Position numbers and translations under genes: made by a program
Notes under the pieces: model-generated
What the model saw: only the letters and a program-made list of their open reading frames with translations
Told to the model about the DNA's origin: nothing
Database searches by the model: none
In this document: in pieces, positions 17,161 through 25,295 of the stretch
How positions within the stretch are numbered: position 1 is the stretch's first letter
Layout of the letters: every line of letters starts with the position of its first letter
Assembly: GCA_937877455.1 (NCBI GenBank)
Contig: CALFIU010000085.1
Coordinates: 1-37,047 of the forward strand
DNA length: 37,047 bases
Direction of reading: 5' to 3'
Origin: an uncultured Bacteroidales bacterium
GTDB taxonomy: Bacteria > Bacteroidota > Bacteroidia > Bacteroidales > UBA3824

Positions 17161-18465
17161 ATGCAAACAAATATTCTTGCTGTTACAGGTAATCCTATGT
17201 TGCATAGCTTAAGTCCAGTACTTATGAATGGAGCTATTGCGCAAAAAAAAATTAATTACAGATATTTACGTTTACCAGTAGAATCAGCACAGGAAGCTAT
17301 GGAGGTGTTTAAAAAATTACACCTTTCTGGAATGAATGTTACAGCACCTTTTAAAAACGATATTATCAAATTTTTAGACCAACTTACTCCAAATGCTCAA
17401 AAAGCACAAGCTGTAAATTGTGTCTTTTGGAAAGATAATTGTTTAATTGGTGATAATTCCGACATTTCTGGCGTTGAAATAAGCATAAAAAATTATTATT
17501 CTCTCTTTTCCAACAATAAGATGCTTGTTATTGGTAGCGGTGGAGCTGTTCCTGCTATAATAATTGCAGGTCAGAATCTTGGATTGGATGTTACGGTTGC
17601 TGCTCGAAATGTAGAAGCTCTTATAAAACTTAAAGAAAGGTTTAACGTTAGCACAAAAGATATTAAAAATATATCCGATTTTGTAAATGACTATTCCGTA
17701 ATTGTGCAAGCATTACCATCGGGGATAAAGGTTTTTGATCCAAATATTTTAACAGCACAACATTTGATTTTGGATGCAAATTACAAGGACTCTATTTTTG
17801 AAAAACCAGCCGAAAAAATTGGTTATAAATTTTTAAGCGGAAAAAATTGGCTTGTAAATCAAGCAGTGCCAGCGTTTAAACTTTTTACAGGTTTGGATAC
17901 TGATGCCAAAACTATGTATAATGCGTTGGATAATGAAAAATTTAAATTTGACAAAAAGATTGCGCTAACAGGTTTTATGGGTGTTGGAAAAACCACAAGT
18001 GGGAAAAAATTAGCCTCACTTCTTGGTTATAAATTTGTTGATTTGGACGATGAAATAGAGGCAGCGGAAGGAATGAAAATTTCCAAAATTTTTGAAACAA
18101 AAGGTGAGGATTATTTTCGTTTTATAGAGCAAAAAATGCTAAGTAATTATGCGGATAGAGAAAAAATTGTTCTTTCGTGTGGCGGTGGAACGGTAAAAAA
18201 TTCTGACAATAGGAATATTTTAAGAGAAAAATTTCTTAACATTTGGCTTTACGCATCAGCGGCATGGTGTATTGATGGTCTTGATGTTTCTAACCGTCCT
18301 TTACTACAATGTGAAAATCCGCTTGTTGTAGCAGAAAAAATGCTTGACCAACGCATTGATTATTATGCAGATGCAGCTTTTGCAATTATTTATGTAGAAA
18401 ATCTTAATAGCGACGACATCGCAAAAAAAATATATGGACAAATTAGTAAAACCTTCGGCGTATAA
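17161..18465 (+). CDS. aroEK: Bifunctional shikimate dehydrogenase - shikimate kinase fusion
   Basis: Two consecutive shikimate-pathway enzymes lie in one 434-residue chain. Residues 1-255 are AroE (3-dehydroshikimate to shikimate, NADPH). They show the shikimate-binding SLS (16-18), Lys65, Asn86 and Asp101 (GDNSDISG replaces the usual NTD), the nucleotide loop GSGGAV (125-130) and NQAVPAFKLFTG (233-244). Residues 264-434 are AroK (ATP-dependent 3-phosphorylation). They show P-loop GFMGVGKT (271-278), Asp294/Asp296, Arg320 in YFRFIE, GGG (341-343) and the lid Arg379 in NRPLL. All catalytic residues I can check are present in both halves. The 3' end overlaps aroA by 32 bases, so three sequential steps are co-expressed. 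AT-rich codons match parC and dprA. Confidence 0.93.
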   Translation: MQTNILAVTGNPMLHSLSPVLMNGAIAQKKINYRYLRLPVESAQEAMEVFKKLHLSGMNVTAPFKNDIIKFLDQLTPNAQKAQAVNCVFWKDNCLIGDNSDISGVEISIKNYYSLFSNNKMLVIGSGGAVPAIIIAGQNLGLDVTVAARNVEALIKLKERFNVSTKDIKNISDFVNDYSVIVQALPSGIKVFDPNILTAQHLILDANYKDSIFEKPAEKIGYKFLSGKNWLVNQAVPAFKLFTGLDTDAKTMYNALDNEKFKFDKKIALTGFMGVGKTTSGKKLASLLGYKFVDLDDEIEAAEGMKISKIFETKGEDYFRFIEQKMLSNYADREKIVLSCGGGTVKNSDNRNILREKFLNIWLYASAAWCIDGLDVSNRPLLQCENPLVVAEKMLDQRIDYYADAAFAIIYVENLNSDDIAKKIYGQISKTFGV

Positions 18466-19672
18466 CGCAAAATTTACAATTCCATCGTCAAAAAGTTATA
18501 TGCAACGAGCTGTTGCTCTTGCTATTTTGGCTGATGGAAAAACCATTTTAAATAATCCCGACCGTAGCAACGATTCAAATGCTGCGCTTAAAATAGCTCA
18601 AAATCTTGGTTGTGAGGTTGTTGAAAAAAACGAAACAATAGAAATAGAGCGTAAATATAACATAAAAAACACCAGCATTTCGGTAGGAGAAGCTGGTTTA
18701 GGTTTGAGATTGTTTACGCCAGTTTGTAGCCTATGGGGGCAAAATATTAAAATTTCTGGAGAAGGTTCGCTTGTTTCGCGACCTATGAATTTTATGATTA
18801 AACCACTTGAAAATCTTGGTGTTAACCTTAAAACAAACAACGGTTTTATTCCTTTTGAACTAAGCGGCAAACTTACCGGTGGTATAGTAGAAGTTGATGG
18901 TAGCGAAAGCTCTCAATTTCTTACAGGTTTACTAACAGCGTTGCCATTAGCAGACAAAGATTCTACCATTGTTGTAAAAAATCTAAAAAGCATTCCTTAC
19001 GTAGAAATGACACTTGATATTATAAAAAAGTTTGGTGGACAAATTGAAAACCAAAACTACCAGATTTTTAAGATAAAAGGGAATCAACATTATACGGGAA
19101 TTGAATATGCCGTTGAAGGCGATTGGAGCAGTGTTTCGGCACATCTTGTGGCAGGTGCAACAGCAGGTAGAGCCGAAATTTATGGCCTTAATCCAGCTTC
19201 GTTGCAAGCAGATAAAGCCATTTTGTGGGTGCTTGCCAACTGCGGTGCACATATAGAAATTGACACTCAAAAAATTGTTGTAACCAAAAGTTGTTTAAAT
19301 GCTTTTAGGTTTGATGCAACAAATTCGCCAGACTTGTTTCCTGTTTTGGCAGCGTTGGCGGCACAATGCAACGGAACAAGTATAATCAAAGGGGTATCGA
19401 GATTAGCTCATAAAGAAAGCAATCGCGCCACTGCCATTCGCGATGAGTATGCTAAAATTGGTATAGAAATAATACTTGACAACGATTTAATGTACATAAA
19501 AGGTGGCAAAATAAAAGGAGGTAAAACATCGTCTCATAATGATCATAGAATGGCTATGTCGTTGGCTATTAGCGGATTAAATGCAAATGGAATAATAGAG
19601 ATATCTGATGCTCAGTCGGTTGCAAAAAGTTATCCAAGTTTTTGGGATGATTTTGAAAAAAGTATCGTTTAG
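18434..19672 (+). CDS. aroA: 3-Phosphoshikimate 1-carboxyvinyltransferase (EPSP synthase)
   Basis: AroA transfers enolpyruvate from PEP to shikimate-3-phosphate. The protein is 412 residues. Binding residues typical of the family are Lys20/Ser21/Arg25 (SSKSYMQRA), the AGLGLR loop (replacing NAGTAxR of the E. coli type), SSQFLTGLL, SPDLFPVLAALAA and the C-terminal NDHRMAMSLAISG. The start at ATG 18434 lies within the end of the aroEK fusion in another frame, a sign of translational coupling. The next gene, parC, begins 175 bp downstream with its own likely promoter. Confidence 0.95.
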   Translation: MDKLVKPSAYNAKFTIPSSKSYMQRAVALAILADGKTILNNPDRSNDSNAALKIAQNLGCEVVEKNETIEIERKYNIKNTSISVGEAGLGLRLFTPVCSLWGQNIKISGEGSLVSRPMNFMIKPLENLGVNLKTNNGFIPFELSGKLTGGIVEVDGSESSQFLTGLLTALPLADKDSTIVVKNLKSIPYVEMTLDIIKKFGGQIENQNYQIFKIKGNQHYTGIEYAVEGDWSSVSAHLVAGATAGRAEIYGLNPASLQADKAILWVLANCGAHIEIDTQKIVVTKSCLNAFRFDATNSPDLFPVLAALAAQCNGTSIIKGVSRLAHKESNRATAIRDEYAKIGIEIILDNDLMYIKGGKIKGGKTSSHNDHRMAMSLAISGLNANGIIEISDAQSVAKSYPSFWDDFEKSIV

Positions 19673-19790
19673 TTGATTGCTTTTTGTGGGGCAAATATTA
19701 TTAACAAACAATTTTTTGTGTTTGTTGTTGTGCCTTTATTGATAGTAATAAATTGAAATAAAAAAAGTTTTTTTTATTTCACGTTTTTTT

Positions 19791-19798
19791 TAATTTTG
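19791..19798 (+). promoter_or_regulatory. Probable -7 box of parC
   Basis: TAATTTTG matches TAnnTTTG and lies 49 bases before the parC ATG. The -33 region is a T-rich tract without a clear TTTG, so the call rests on the -7 box and spacing to the gene. Confidence 0.4.
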
Positions 19799-19847
19799 CA
19801 AGCAACGAATTTTTACGCAAGAATTTATAACTTAATCAAAACCGCAA

Positions 19848-22484
19848 ATGGCTGAAAATAGCGACGATAACAAAGAATTAGACCCAAAAGAAGATACCCA
19901 AGACGAAGAAAAGATTTCGGGTGGGGTACAGAATCACCTGCTTTTGAAATCAGTTTCAGGAATGTTTAAAAACTGGTTTATTGATTATGCCTCATACGTT
20001 ATTTTGGAACGCGCAGTGCCAGAACTTGACGATGGACTAAAACCAGTTCAACGACGCATTCTTCATGCGATGAAACGCCTTGACGATGGTCGTTATAACA
20101 AAGTGGCTAATGTTGTTGGTTTTACTATGCAATATCACCCACATGGCGATGCTTCCATTGGCGATGCGTTGGTACAACTTGGTCAAAAAGATTTGCTTAT
20201 TGATACACAAGGAAACTGGGGAAATATTCTCACTGGCGATAGCGCAGCAGCTCCGCGTTATATTGAGGCAAGGTTATCGAAGTTTGCACTTGAAGTAGTT
20301 TTTAATCCCAAAACTACCAATTGGAAACTAAGTTACGATGGTCGTAACAAAGAACCTATAACATTGCCTGTTAAATTTCCATTGTTGTTGGCTCAAGGCG
20401 TAGAAGGTATTGCGGTTGGCTTGGCATCAAAAATATTACCTCACAATTTCAATGAATTGGTAGATGCGTGTATTGCATACCTAAAAGACGAACCGTTTAT
20501 TCTTTATCCTGATTTCCCAACTGGCGGAAGTATCGACATATCAAAATATAACGATGGTATGCGCGGTGGAAAAATAAGAGTGCGCGCAAAAATTGAAAAA
20601 TTCGACAAAAGAGTTTTAGCAATTACAGAGATTCCTTTTTCTACTACAACAGGAAGCCTTATTGAATCGATAATTTCTGCAAACGAAAAAGGTAAGATTA
20701 AAATAAAAAAAATAGAAGACAAAACGGCCGCCAACGTTGAAATTTTAATTTATCTAAATGCCGACGTTTCGCCAGATGTTACTATTGATGCGTTGTATGC
20801 TTTTACAGATTGCGAAATATCCATATCGCCATATACTTGCGTAATAGAAAACAAAAAACCGAGGTTTATGTCGTCTTCCGAAATATTAAAACATTCGGCC
20901 GACAGAACAGTATTTTTGTTGAAACGTGAGTTGGAGATACTCCTTGACGAGTTGGCGCAGTCGTGGCACGATGCTTCGCTCGAAAAAATATTTATCGAAA
21001 ATCATATCTATAATTTAATAGAAGATTGCGAAACGTGGGAATCTATTGTTGAAACCATCGACAAAGCGTTGGATCCATTTAAACCGATGTTGAGAATGCC
21101 CGTTACGGTTGATGATATAACAAGATTGACAGAGTTGAAAATAAAACGTATTTCTAAATACGACTCATTCAAGGCTGACAATTATATCAAAAGCCTTGAA
21201 AAACAAATGGAAGACGCTCAATATAAGTTTGATCATATTATTGACCATACAATAGAATATTATCAAAGTATTAAAGAGCGTTTTGGTAAAAACCGTCCAC
21301 GCAGAACCGAAATAAAATCGTTTGACAATATTGTTGCAACACAAGTGGTTGTAGCCAACGAAAAGTTGTATGTTAATTATGACGAGGGATTTGCAGGAAT
21401 GTCGTTAAAAAAAGACCAATTTGTTTGCAATTGTTCCAACTTAGACGATGTGATAATTTTTCATAAAAACGGAAAATATACCATCCAAAAAATTTCTGAT
21501 AAGTTTTTTATTGGTACGGATGCCATTTACGTCAACGTTTTTCACAAGAACGACGACCGCACCATCTACAATGCTATTTATCGCGACGGAGCAACAGGTA
21601 TATCGTATGCAAAAAGGTTTGCTGTAAAAGGCATAACACGAGAAAAAGAATACGATGTTACACAAGGCTCCAGGATGAGCGAGGTAACTTATTTTTCGGC
21701 AAATCCAAACGGTGAAGCCGAAACCGTTAAGGTTATCCTTAAACCAAAAGCTAAATTAAAAAAACGTAGTTGGGAGTTTGATTTTGGGTCAATCGCTATA
21801 AAAAACCGTGCATCAATGGGTAACATTGTAACCAAATATCCAGTTCACAAAATTAGTGTTGTCAACAAGGGAATTTCCACCCTTGGTGGGCTTAAAATTT
21901 GGTTTGACTCTTCTGTTTCGCGTCTTAATACCAACCAAATAGGTGATTATCTTGGCGAATTTTCTGGTAACGACAAAATAATTGCTATTGATAAATCAGG
22001 ATATTATAGGATAACAAGTTTTGATATTACTAATCACTACGATGATGTAGCAATAATAAGAAAATTTAATCCTCAGACAGTTTTTTCTGCTGCTTATTAC
22101 GATGCAGATCTTGGTTTTTGTTATCTCAAACGTTTTACTGCCGAAGATACAGAAAAAGAAATTTTCTTACTCGGAGACAATGAGAAGTCAAAACTATACG
22201 ACATAACAGCACAGCAGTCGCCAGAATTACTCGTTACTTTTGGCGGAAAAAATGGAAGTCGCGCACCAGAAACTATCAGCGCAGAAGAGTTTATCGGTGT
22301 TAAAAGTTTTAGGGCGAGGGGCAAACGCGTAAGTATATACGAGGTGGCTGATATGAAATTTATCGAAAAAGATGAGCCTGAACCACCTGAAAATCAAGAT
22401 AATAATCCAAACGAACCAGATAACGACGAGTTTATAGAACCTGAATTTGAAATTACCAATCCCGAAAGCCTAAGATTGTTTTAA
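19848..22484 (+). CDS. parC: DNA topoisomerase IV subunit A
   Basis: This is the type IIA topoisomerase A subunit that cuts and rejoins DNA to decatenate chromosomes. After an acidic N-terminal tail of ~25 residues come the winged-helix/tower region (AVPELDDGLKPVQRRILHAM, 56-75), the quinolone-region HPHGDASIGDALVQLGQ (97-113) and the catalytic Tyr138 in AAPRYIEARLS. The C-terminal half carries repeated blade-like segments of a degenerate propeller, and the tail is acidic (EPEPPENQDN). At 878 residues and with this motif pattern it fits Bacteroidetes ParC rather than GyrA. Position 102, equivalent to the E. coli GyrA Ser83 site, is Ala followed by Ser103; I believe this is usual for this lineage, so it is not evidence of acquired resistance. 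Confidence 0.92.
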   Translation: MAENSDDNKELDPKEDTQDEEKISGGVQNHLLLKSVSGMFKNWFIDYASYVILERAVPELDDGLKPVQRRILHAMKRLDDGRYNKVANVVGFTMQYHPHGDASIGDALVQLGQKDLLIDTQGNWGNILTGDSAAAPRYIEARLSKFALEVVFNPKTTNWKLSYDGRNKEPITLPVKFPLLLAQGVEGIAVGLASKILPHNFNELVDACIAYLKDEPFILYPDFPTGGSIDISKYNDGMRGGKIRVRAKIEKFDKRVLAITEIPFSTTTGSLIESIISANEKGKIKIKKIEDKTAANVEILIYLNADVSPDVTIDALYAFTDCEISISPYTCVIENKKPRFMSSSEILKHSADRTVFLLKRELEILLDELAQSWHDASLEKIFIENHIYNLIEDCETWESIVETIDKALDPFKPMLRMPVTVDDITRLTELKIKRISKYDSFKADNYIKSLEKQMEDAQYKFDHIIDHTIEYYQSIKERFGKNRPRRTEIKSFDNIVATQVVVANEKLYVNYDEGFAGMSLKKDQFVCNCSNLDDVIIFHKNGKYTIQKISDKFFIGTDAIYVNVFHKNDDRTIYNAIYRDGATGISYAKRFAVKGITREKEYDVTQGSRMSEVTYFSANPNGEAETVKVILKPKAKLKKRSWEFDFGSIAIKNRASMGNIVTKYPVHKISVVNKGISTLGGLKIWFDSSVSRLNTNQIGDYLGEFSGNDKIIAIDKSGYYRITSFDITNHYDDVAIIRKFNPQTVFSAAYYDADLGFCYLKRFTAEDTEKEIFLLGDNEKSKLYDITAQQSPELLVTFGGKNGSRAPETISAEEFIGVKSFRARGKRVSIYEVADMKFIEKDEPEPPENQDNNPNEPDNDEFIEPEFEITNPESLRLF

Positions 22485-22538
22485 TTGGCAAGTTGTGGTA
22501 ATTAACCAAAATATGTTGTTGTAATTTTTTTATAAGAA

Positions 22539-22580
22539 AATAAAGTAGGATAGTTTACTTTGTTACTATCCTACTTTATT
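22539..22580 (+). terminator. Hairpin after parC
   Basis: Perfect 16-base arms (AATAAAGTAGGATAGT and its complement) enclose a 10-base loop 54 bases after the parC stop. The T-run on the 3' side is weak, so it may be a processing or stability hairpin as well. Confidence 0.7.
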
Positions 22581-22597
22581 AACAATTTCAAAGAAAC

Positions 22598-22747
22598 ATG
22601 GAAAGAATAAGAAAAACTATACATCGCCCAAATCTTGTGTTTCTTATTATTGTTTTGTGTTGGATTGTATTAAAATATTATGTTGGTCTTTTTTTAAATT
22701 TTGTCTTACGTTTTGTTGCGCATACACAACGGACAAAACATCAATGA
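22598..22747 (+). CDS. Possible 49-aa single-pass membrane peptide
   Basis: An ATG at 22598 opens a 49-codon frame: a basic N-terminus (MERIRKTIHRP), one hydrophobic segment of about 30 residues (LVFLIIVLCWIVL onward), and a basic tail ending RTKHQ. It lies just after the parC hairpin in an otherwise gene-free 435-bp gap. The topology is protein-like, but AT-rich DNA can give such frames by chance. No ribosome site or family is recognised. Confidence 0.3.
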   Translation: MERIRKTIHRPNLVFLIIVLCWIVLKYYVGLFLNFVLRFVAHTQRTKHQ

Positions 22748-22845
22748 CAAAAGAAGGAATATAAATATTTGTATGCCCTTTTTTCTTGATTGTTGTATCG
22801 GTAAAATAAATATTTTTTTTGCAATTTGCAATAAAAACTCAAAAC

Positions 22846-22889
22846 ACAAAAAAAAACGGAGCGCAAAGATGTGTCGTTCCGTTTTTTTT
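22846..22889 (-). terminator. Terminator after fructokinase
   Basis: ACGGAGCG and CGTTCCGT (one G-T wobble), flanked by A- and T-runs of at least eight, form an intrinsic terminator for the minus-strand operon about 30 bases after the fructokinase stop. It can also stop plus-strand transcripts. Confidence 0.85.
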
Positions 22890-22919
22890 CTAATATTACT
22901 TAAAACAAACCAAATTACC

Positions 22920-23807
22920 TTAACCTACTTGTTCTTTCAATTCTTTTGGTATTAAAGGCATTGCTCCTTTTTGGGTGCAGACAAATGCCGACACTTTTAC
23001 TGCCGCCTCGTGCGCCTCTTTTACCGTCTTGCCCCTCAAGATTGAAGCGCAGAATGTACCAGTGAACGAATCGCCTGCACCAACTGTGTCGGCTACGTTT
23101 ACCGAAGGTGTCTCTTGAAAACTCATGTCGTTGGCTGTGAATACATACGAACCGTTGACACCACAGGTCAACACCAAGATGTCGAGGTTGTAATTTTTTA
23201 TCAACATGCGACATTCGCTACGCAAATCAAGGTCTTGAAACTCAAACAAGCGTCCAATTGTTATGAGTTCTTCGTCGTTGATTTTTAGAATGTTGCAACG
23301 GTGCAACGAATTTTCAATCACCTCTTTGGTGTAGAAATTCTGACGGAGGTTGATGTCGAAAATCTTTAAACAATCCTCTGGAGTTGCGTCAAGAAATTTG
23401 TTGATTGTGTTGCGCGAAACCACGTTGCGTTGAGCCAACGAACCAAAGCAAACCGCACGACAGTTTTTGGCGATTTCCTCGATTTCTGAGTTGAACGGAA
23501 TATTGTCCCAAGCCACGTTTTCTTTGATGTCGTAAGTTGGAACGCCGTATCCGTCGAGAGTTACTTGAACTGTGCCAGTTGGATATTCCACCTTGGGCAT
23601 CAAGAAGTTGAGCGAATGACTCTTCATATTGTCGAGTGTTTCTTTAGCCAAATCGTCGTCGCCAATTGCGCTGACAGCGATTGTGTTGTCGCTACCTAAA
23701 AACTGTCCTGAATGGTATGCAAAATTAGCCGGTGCACCGCCGAGTTTCTTGCCTTCGGGAAGCATGTCCCACAACACCTCACCAAGGCCTACTATATATC
23801 TTTTCAT
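22920..23807 (-). CDS. Fructokinase, PfkB family
   Basis: This enzyme phosphorylates fructose released from the fructan to fructose-6-phosphate in the cytoplasm. The 295-residue PfkB fold shows the N-terminal GEVLWDMLPEGKKLGGAPAN (first PfkB signature), GSLAQRN, KINDEEL and the anion-hole/base signature DTVGAGDSFTGTF near residue 240, where the Asp is the catalytic base. It is the last gene of the second fructan operon, 330 bp after the transporter gene, with word repeats filling the gap. Specificity for fructose is inferred from context (GH32 enzymes and transporter) and family resemblance. Confidence 0.9.
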   Translation of the reverse strand: MKRYIVGLGEVLWDMLPEGKKLGGAPANFAYHSGQFLGSDNTIAVSAIGDDDLAKETLDNMKSHSLNFLMPKVEYPTGTVQVTLDGYGVPTYDIKENVAWDNIPFNSEIEEIAKNCRAVCFGSLAQRNVVSRNTINKFLDATPEDCLKIFDINLRQNFYTKEVIENSLHRCNILKINDEELITIGRLFEFQDLDLRSECRMLIKNYNLDILVLTCGVNGSYVFTANDMSFQETPSVNVADTVGAGDSFTGTFCASILRGKTVKEAHEAAVKVSAFVCTQKGAMPLIPKELKEQVG

Positions 23808-23828
23808 TTTATTACGGTTTTTTAATTA

Positions 23829-24137
23829 ATTAAGAATTTAACTTTAGCAAATATTCTAAACAACGAATTAAACGAATTAAGACGAATTATAATATTTTGA
23901 AATTTAACAAGTTAAATCTCAAAAACGAATGGAACGAATACAAACTTATGTTCTCACAAACTCAAATCGCTTGGTTTGTATTTGTTTTATTCGTAAAAAA
24001 TATTATAAATATTTTTTCTACATTGACGTTGGATATTCGTTCCATTCGTTTAATTCGTTGTTAAAAAATCATATACACTTGCGAAACTTCAATTTTCAAT
24101 TTTCAACTTTCAATTTAAAATTGTCAACTGTCAATTG
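23829..24137. repeat. Repeat-filled gap between the MFS and fructokinase genes
   Basis: This 330-bp gap has no convincing gene. It carries direct copies of ACGAATTAA at 23863-23890 and an 18-bp perfect inverted repeat, AAACGAATGGAACGAATA, at 23923-23940 and 24034-24051. A further complementary pair, AACAACGAATTAAACG near 23857 and its complement near 24047-24062, continues it. From 24085 to 24150 there are tandem TCAATTTTCAACTT and AATTGTCAATTGTCAAC words that run into the transporter's stop codon. A transcript across the gap could fold into a long stem of over 30 pairs. Confidence 0.75.
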
Positions 24138-25289
24138 TCAATTGTCAACTTTCTTCGTGAACCACAGCAAGTAAGCCACGCCAACGGCGATAACGGCTAC
24201 TGCTCCCGATTGTCCGAAGGCATCTGCTGCAAAGCCCATTATGAGCGGGAAAATTGTGCCGCCAAACAAGCCCATAATCATCAGACCTGAAACTTCGTTC
24301 TGTTTTTCGGGCATTGACGTGAGAGCCTTGGCAAAACAGATTGAGAAAATATTTGAATTGCCATATCCTGCCAATGCTATTGCGCTGTACAATAACGCCT
24401 TACTTGTTCCGAAGAAAAGTCCGCACACTGACAATACCATCATCAAAATACAGATTACGTAAAACGTCCTTGTCTTGATAACTCTCAAGAAAAACGAACC
24501 TGTAAGACAGCCCAATGTGCGGAAAATAAAGTAAAGACTTGTGGCAAATGCAGCCTCGTCGAGAGTCATCGAAAGTCGTTCCATGAGAATTTTAGGAGCC
24601 GTGGTGTTGACACCAACATCAATGCCCACATGACACATTATGCCAAAGAAAGTGAGCAGGATAGCCGGATTTTTCAATAGGCTGATACACGATATAAACG
24701 ATGTTGAACGATTTTCGGGAGCGGATTCTTCAACAGGCGTAACTTTCAGCATTACAGTAGAAAACACGCAAACCACAAAATAAACCAAGAACAAAACTTT
24801 CCACGAAAAACCAAAATCGGGAATTGCTTTTGTTGCACCCCACATTGCAATATACGGTGCAAGAAACGATGCGATGGCTTTTACAAATTGTCCAAAAGTG
24901 AGAGTTGATGCCAAATTTTTGTCGCCCATTACGGTAGAAACCAATGGGTTCAACGATGTTTGCATCAATGCGTTACCAATGCCGAGAAGCGAAAATGCGG
25001 TGAGCATTACTCCAAACGAACCACCCAAAAGCGGAATCAAAAGCGACGCCACGGTAACAACGAGCGAGAGCAAAACTGTGTTTTTTCGTCCGATTCGGTT
25101 CATCAACATTCCAGTTGGAACCGAAAAAATCAAAAACCAGAAAAATACCAACGACGGTAAGATGTTAGCCGTTGAATCACTTAAATTTAAGTCTTGCTTA
25201 ACGTAATTTGACGCAATACCCACAAGGTCAACAAAACCCATGCAGAAAAAGCACAACATTACGGGGATAAGTGTAAGTTTCTTTGTCAT
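24138..25289 (-). CDS. MFS sugar permease, probable fructose transporter
   Basis: The protein is a 12-helix major facilitator of 383 residues. NRIGRKNTVLL after helix 2 fits the MFS loop motif, and a second repeat starts near residue 195 after an acidic loop (VEESAPENRS). It resembles the hexose:H+ symporter-like MFS proteins found beside fructokinase in Bacteroides levan loci (BT1758 position). It likely carries fructose from periplasm to cytoplasm. It begins 6 bases after the GH32 gene. Its last residues (KKVDN) and TGA stop come from an intergenic AATTGTCAA repeat, suggesting that the repeat replaced the original end. Confidence 0.85.
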   Translation of the reverse strand: MTKKLTLIPVMLCFFCMGFVDLVGIASNYVKQDLNLSDSTANILPSLVFFWFLIFSVPTGMLMNRIGRKNTVLLSLVVTVASLLIPLLGGSFGVMLTAFSLLGIGNALMQTSLNPLVSTVMGDKNLASTLTFGQFVKAIASFLAPYIAMWGATKAIPDFGFSWKVLFLVYFVVCVFSTVMLKVTPVEESAPENRSTSFISCISLLKNPAILLTFFGIMCHVGIDVGVNTTAPKILMERLSMTLDEAAFATSLYFIFRTLGCLTGSFFLRVIKTRTFYVICILMMVLSVCGLFFGTSKALLYSAIALAGYGNSNIFSICFAKALTSMPEKQNEVSGLMIMGLFGGTIFPLIMGFAADAFGQSGAVAVIAVGVAYLLWFTKKVDN

Positions 25290-25295
25290 GTCTTG

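Noticed and set aside
20139..20190. ParC Ala102 as a quinolone-resistance mutation
   Set aside because: I believe Ala followed by Ser at this place is usual for Bacteroidetes ParC, so it does not indicate acquired resistance.
22701..22955. An 84-codon plus-strand frame rich in Lys, Asn and Phe
   Set aside because: It runs through the fructokinase terminator into the 3' end of the fructokinase gene on the other strand, with no coding character.
23863..24150. Spaced ACGAATTAA and AATTGTCAA words as a CRISPR array
   Set aside because: The words are short and unevenly spaced, without unique spacers of constant length, and no cas genes are in the window.
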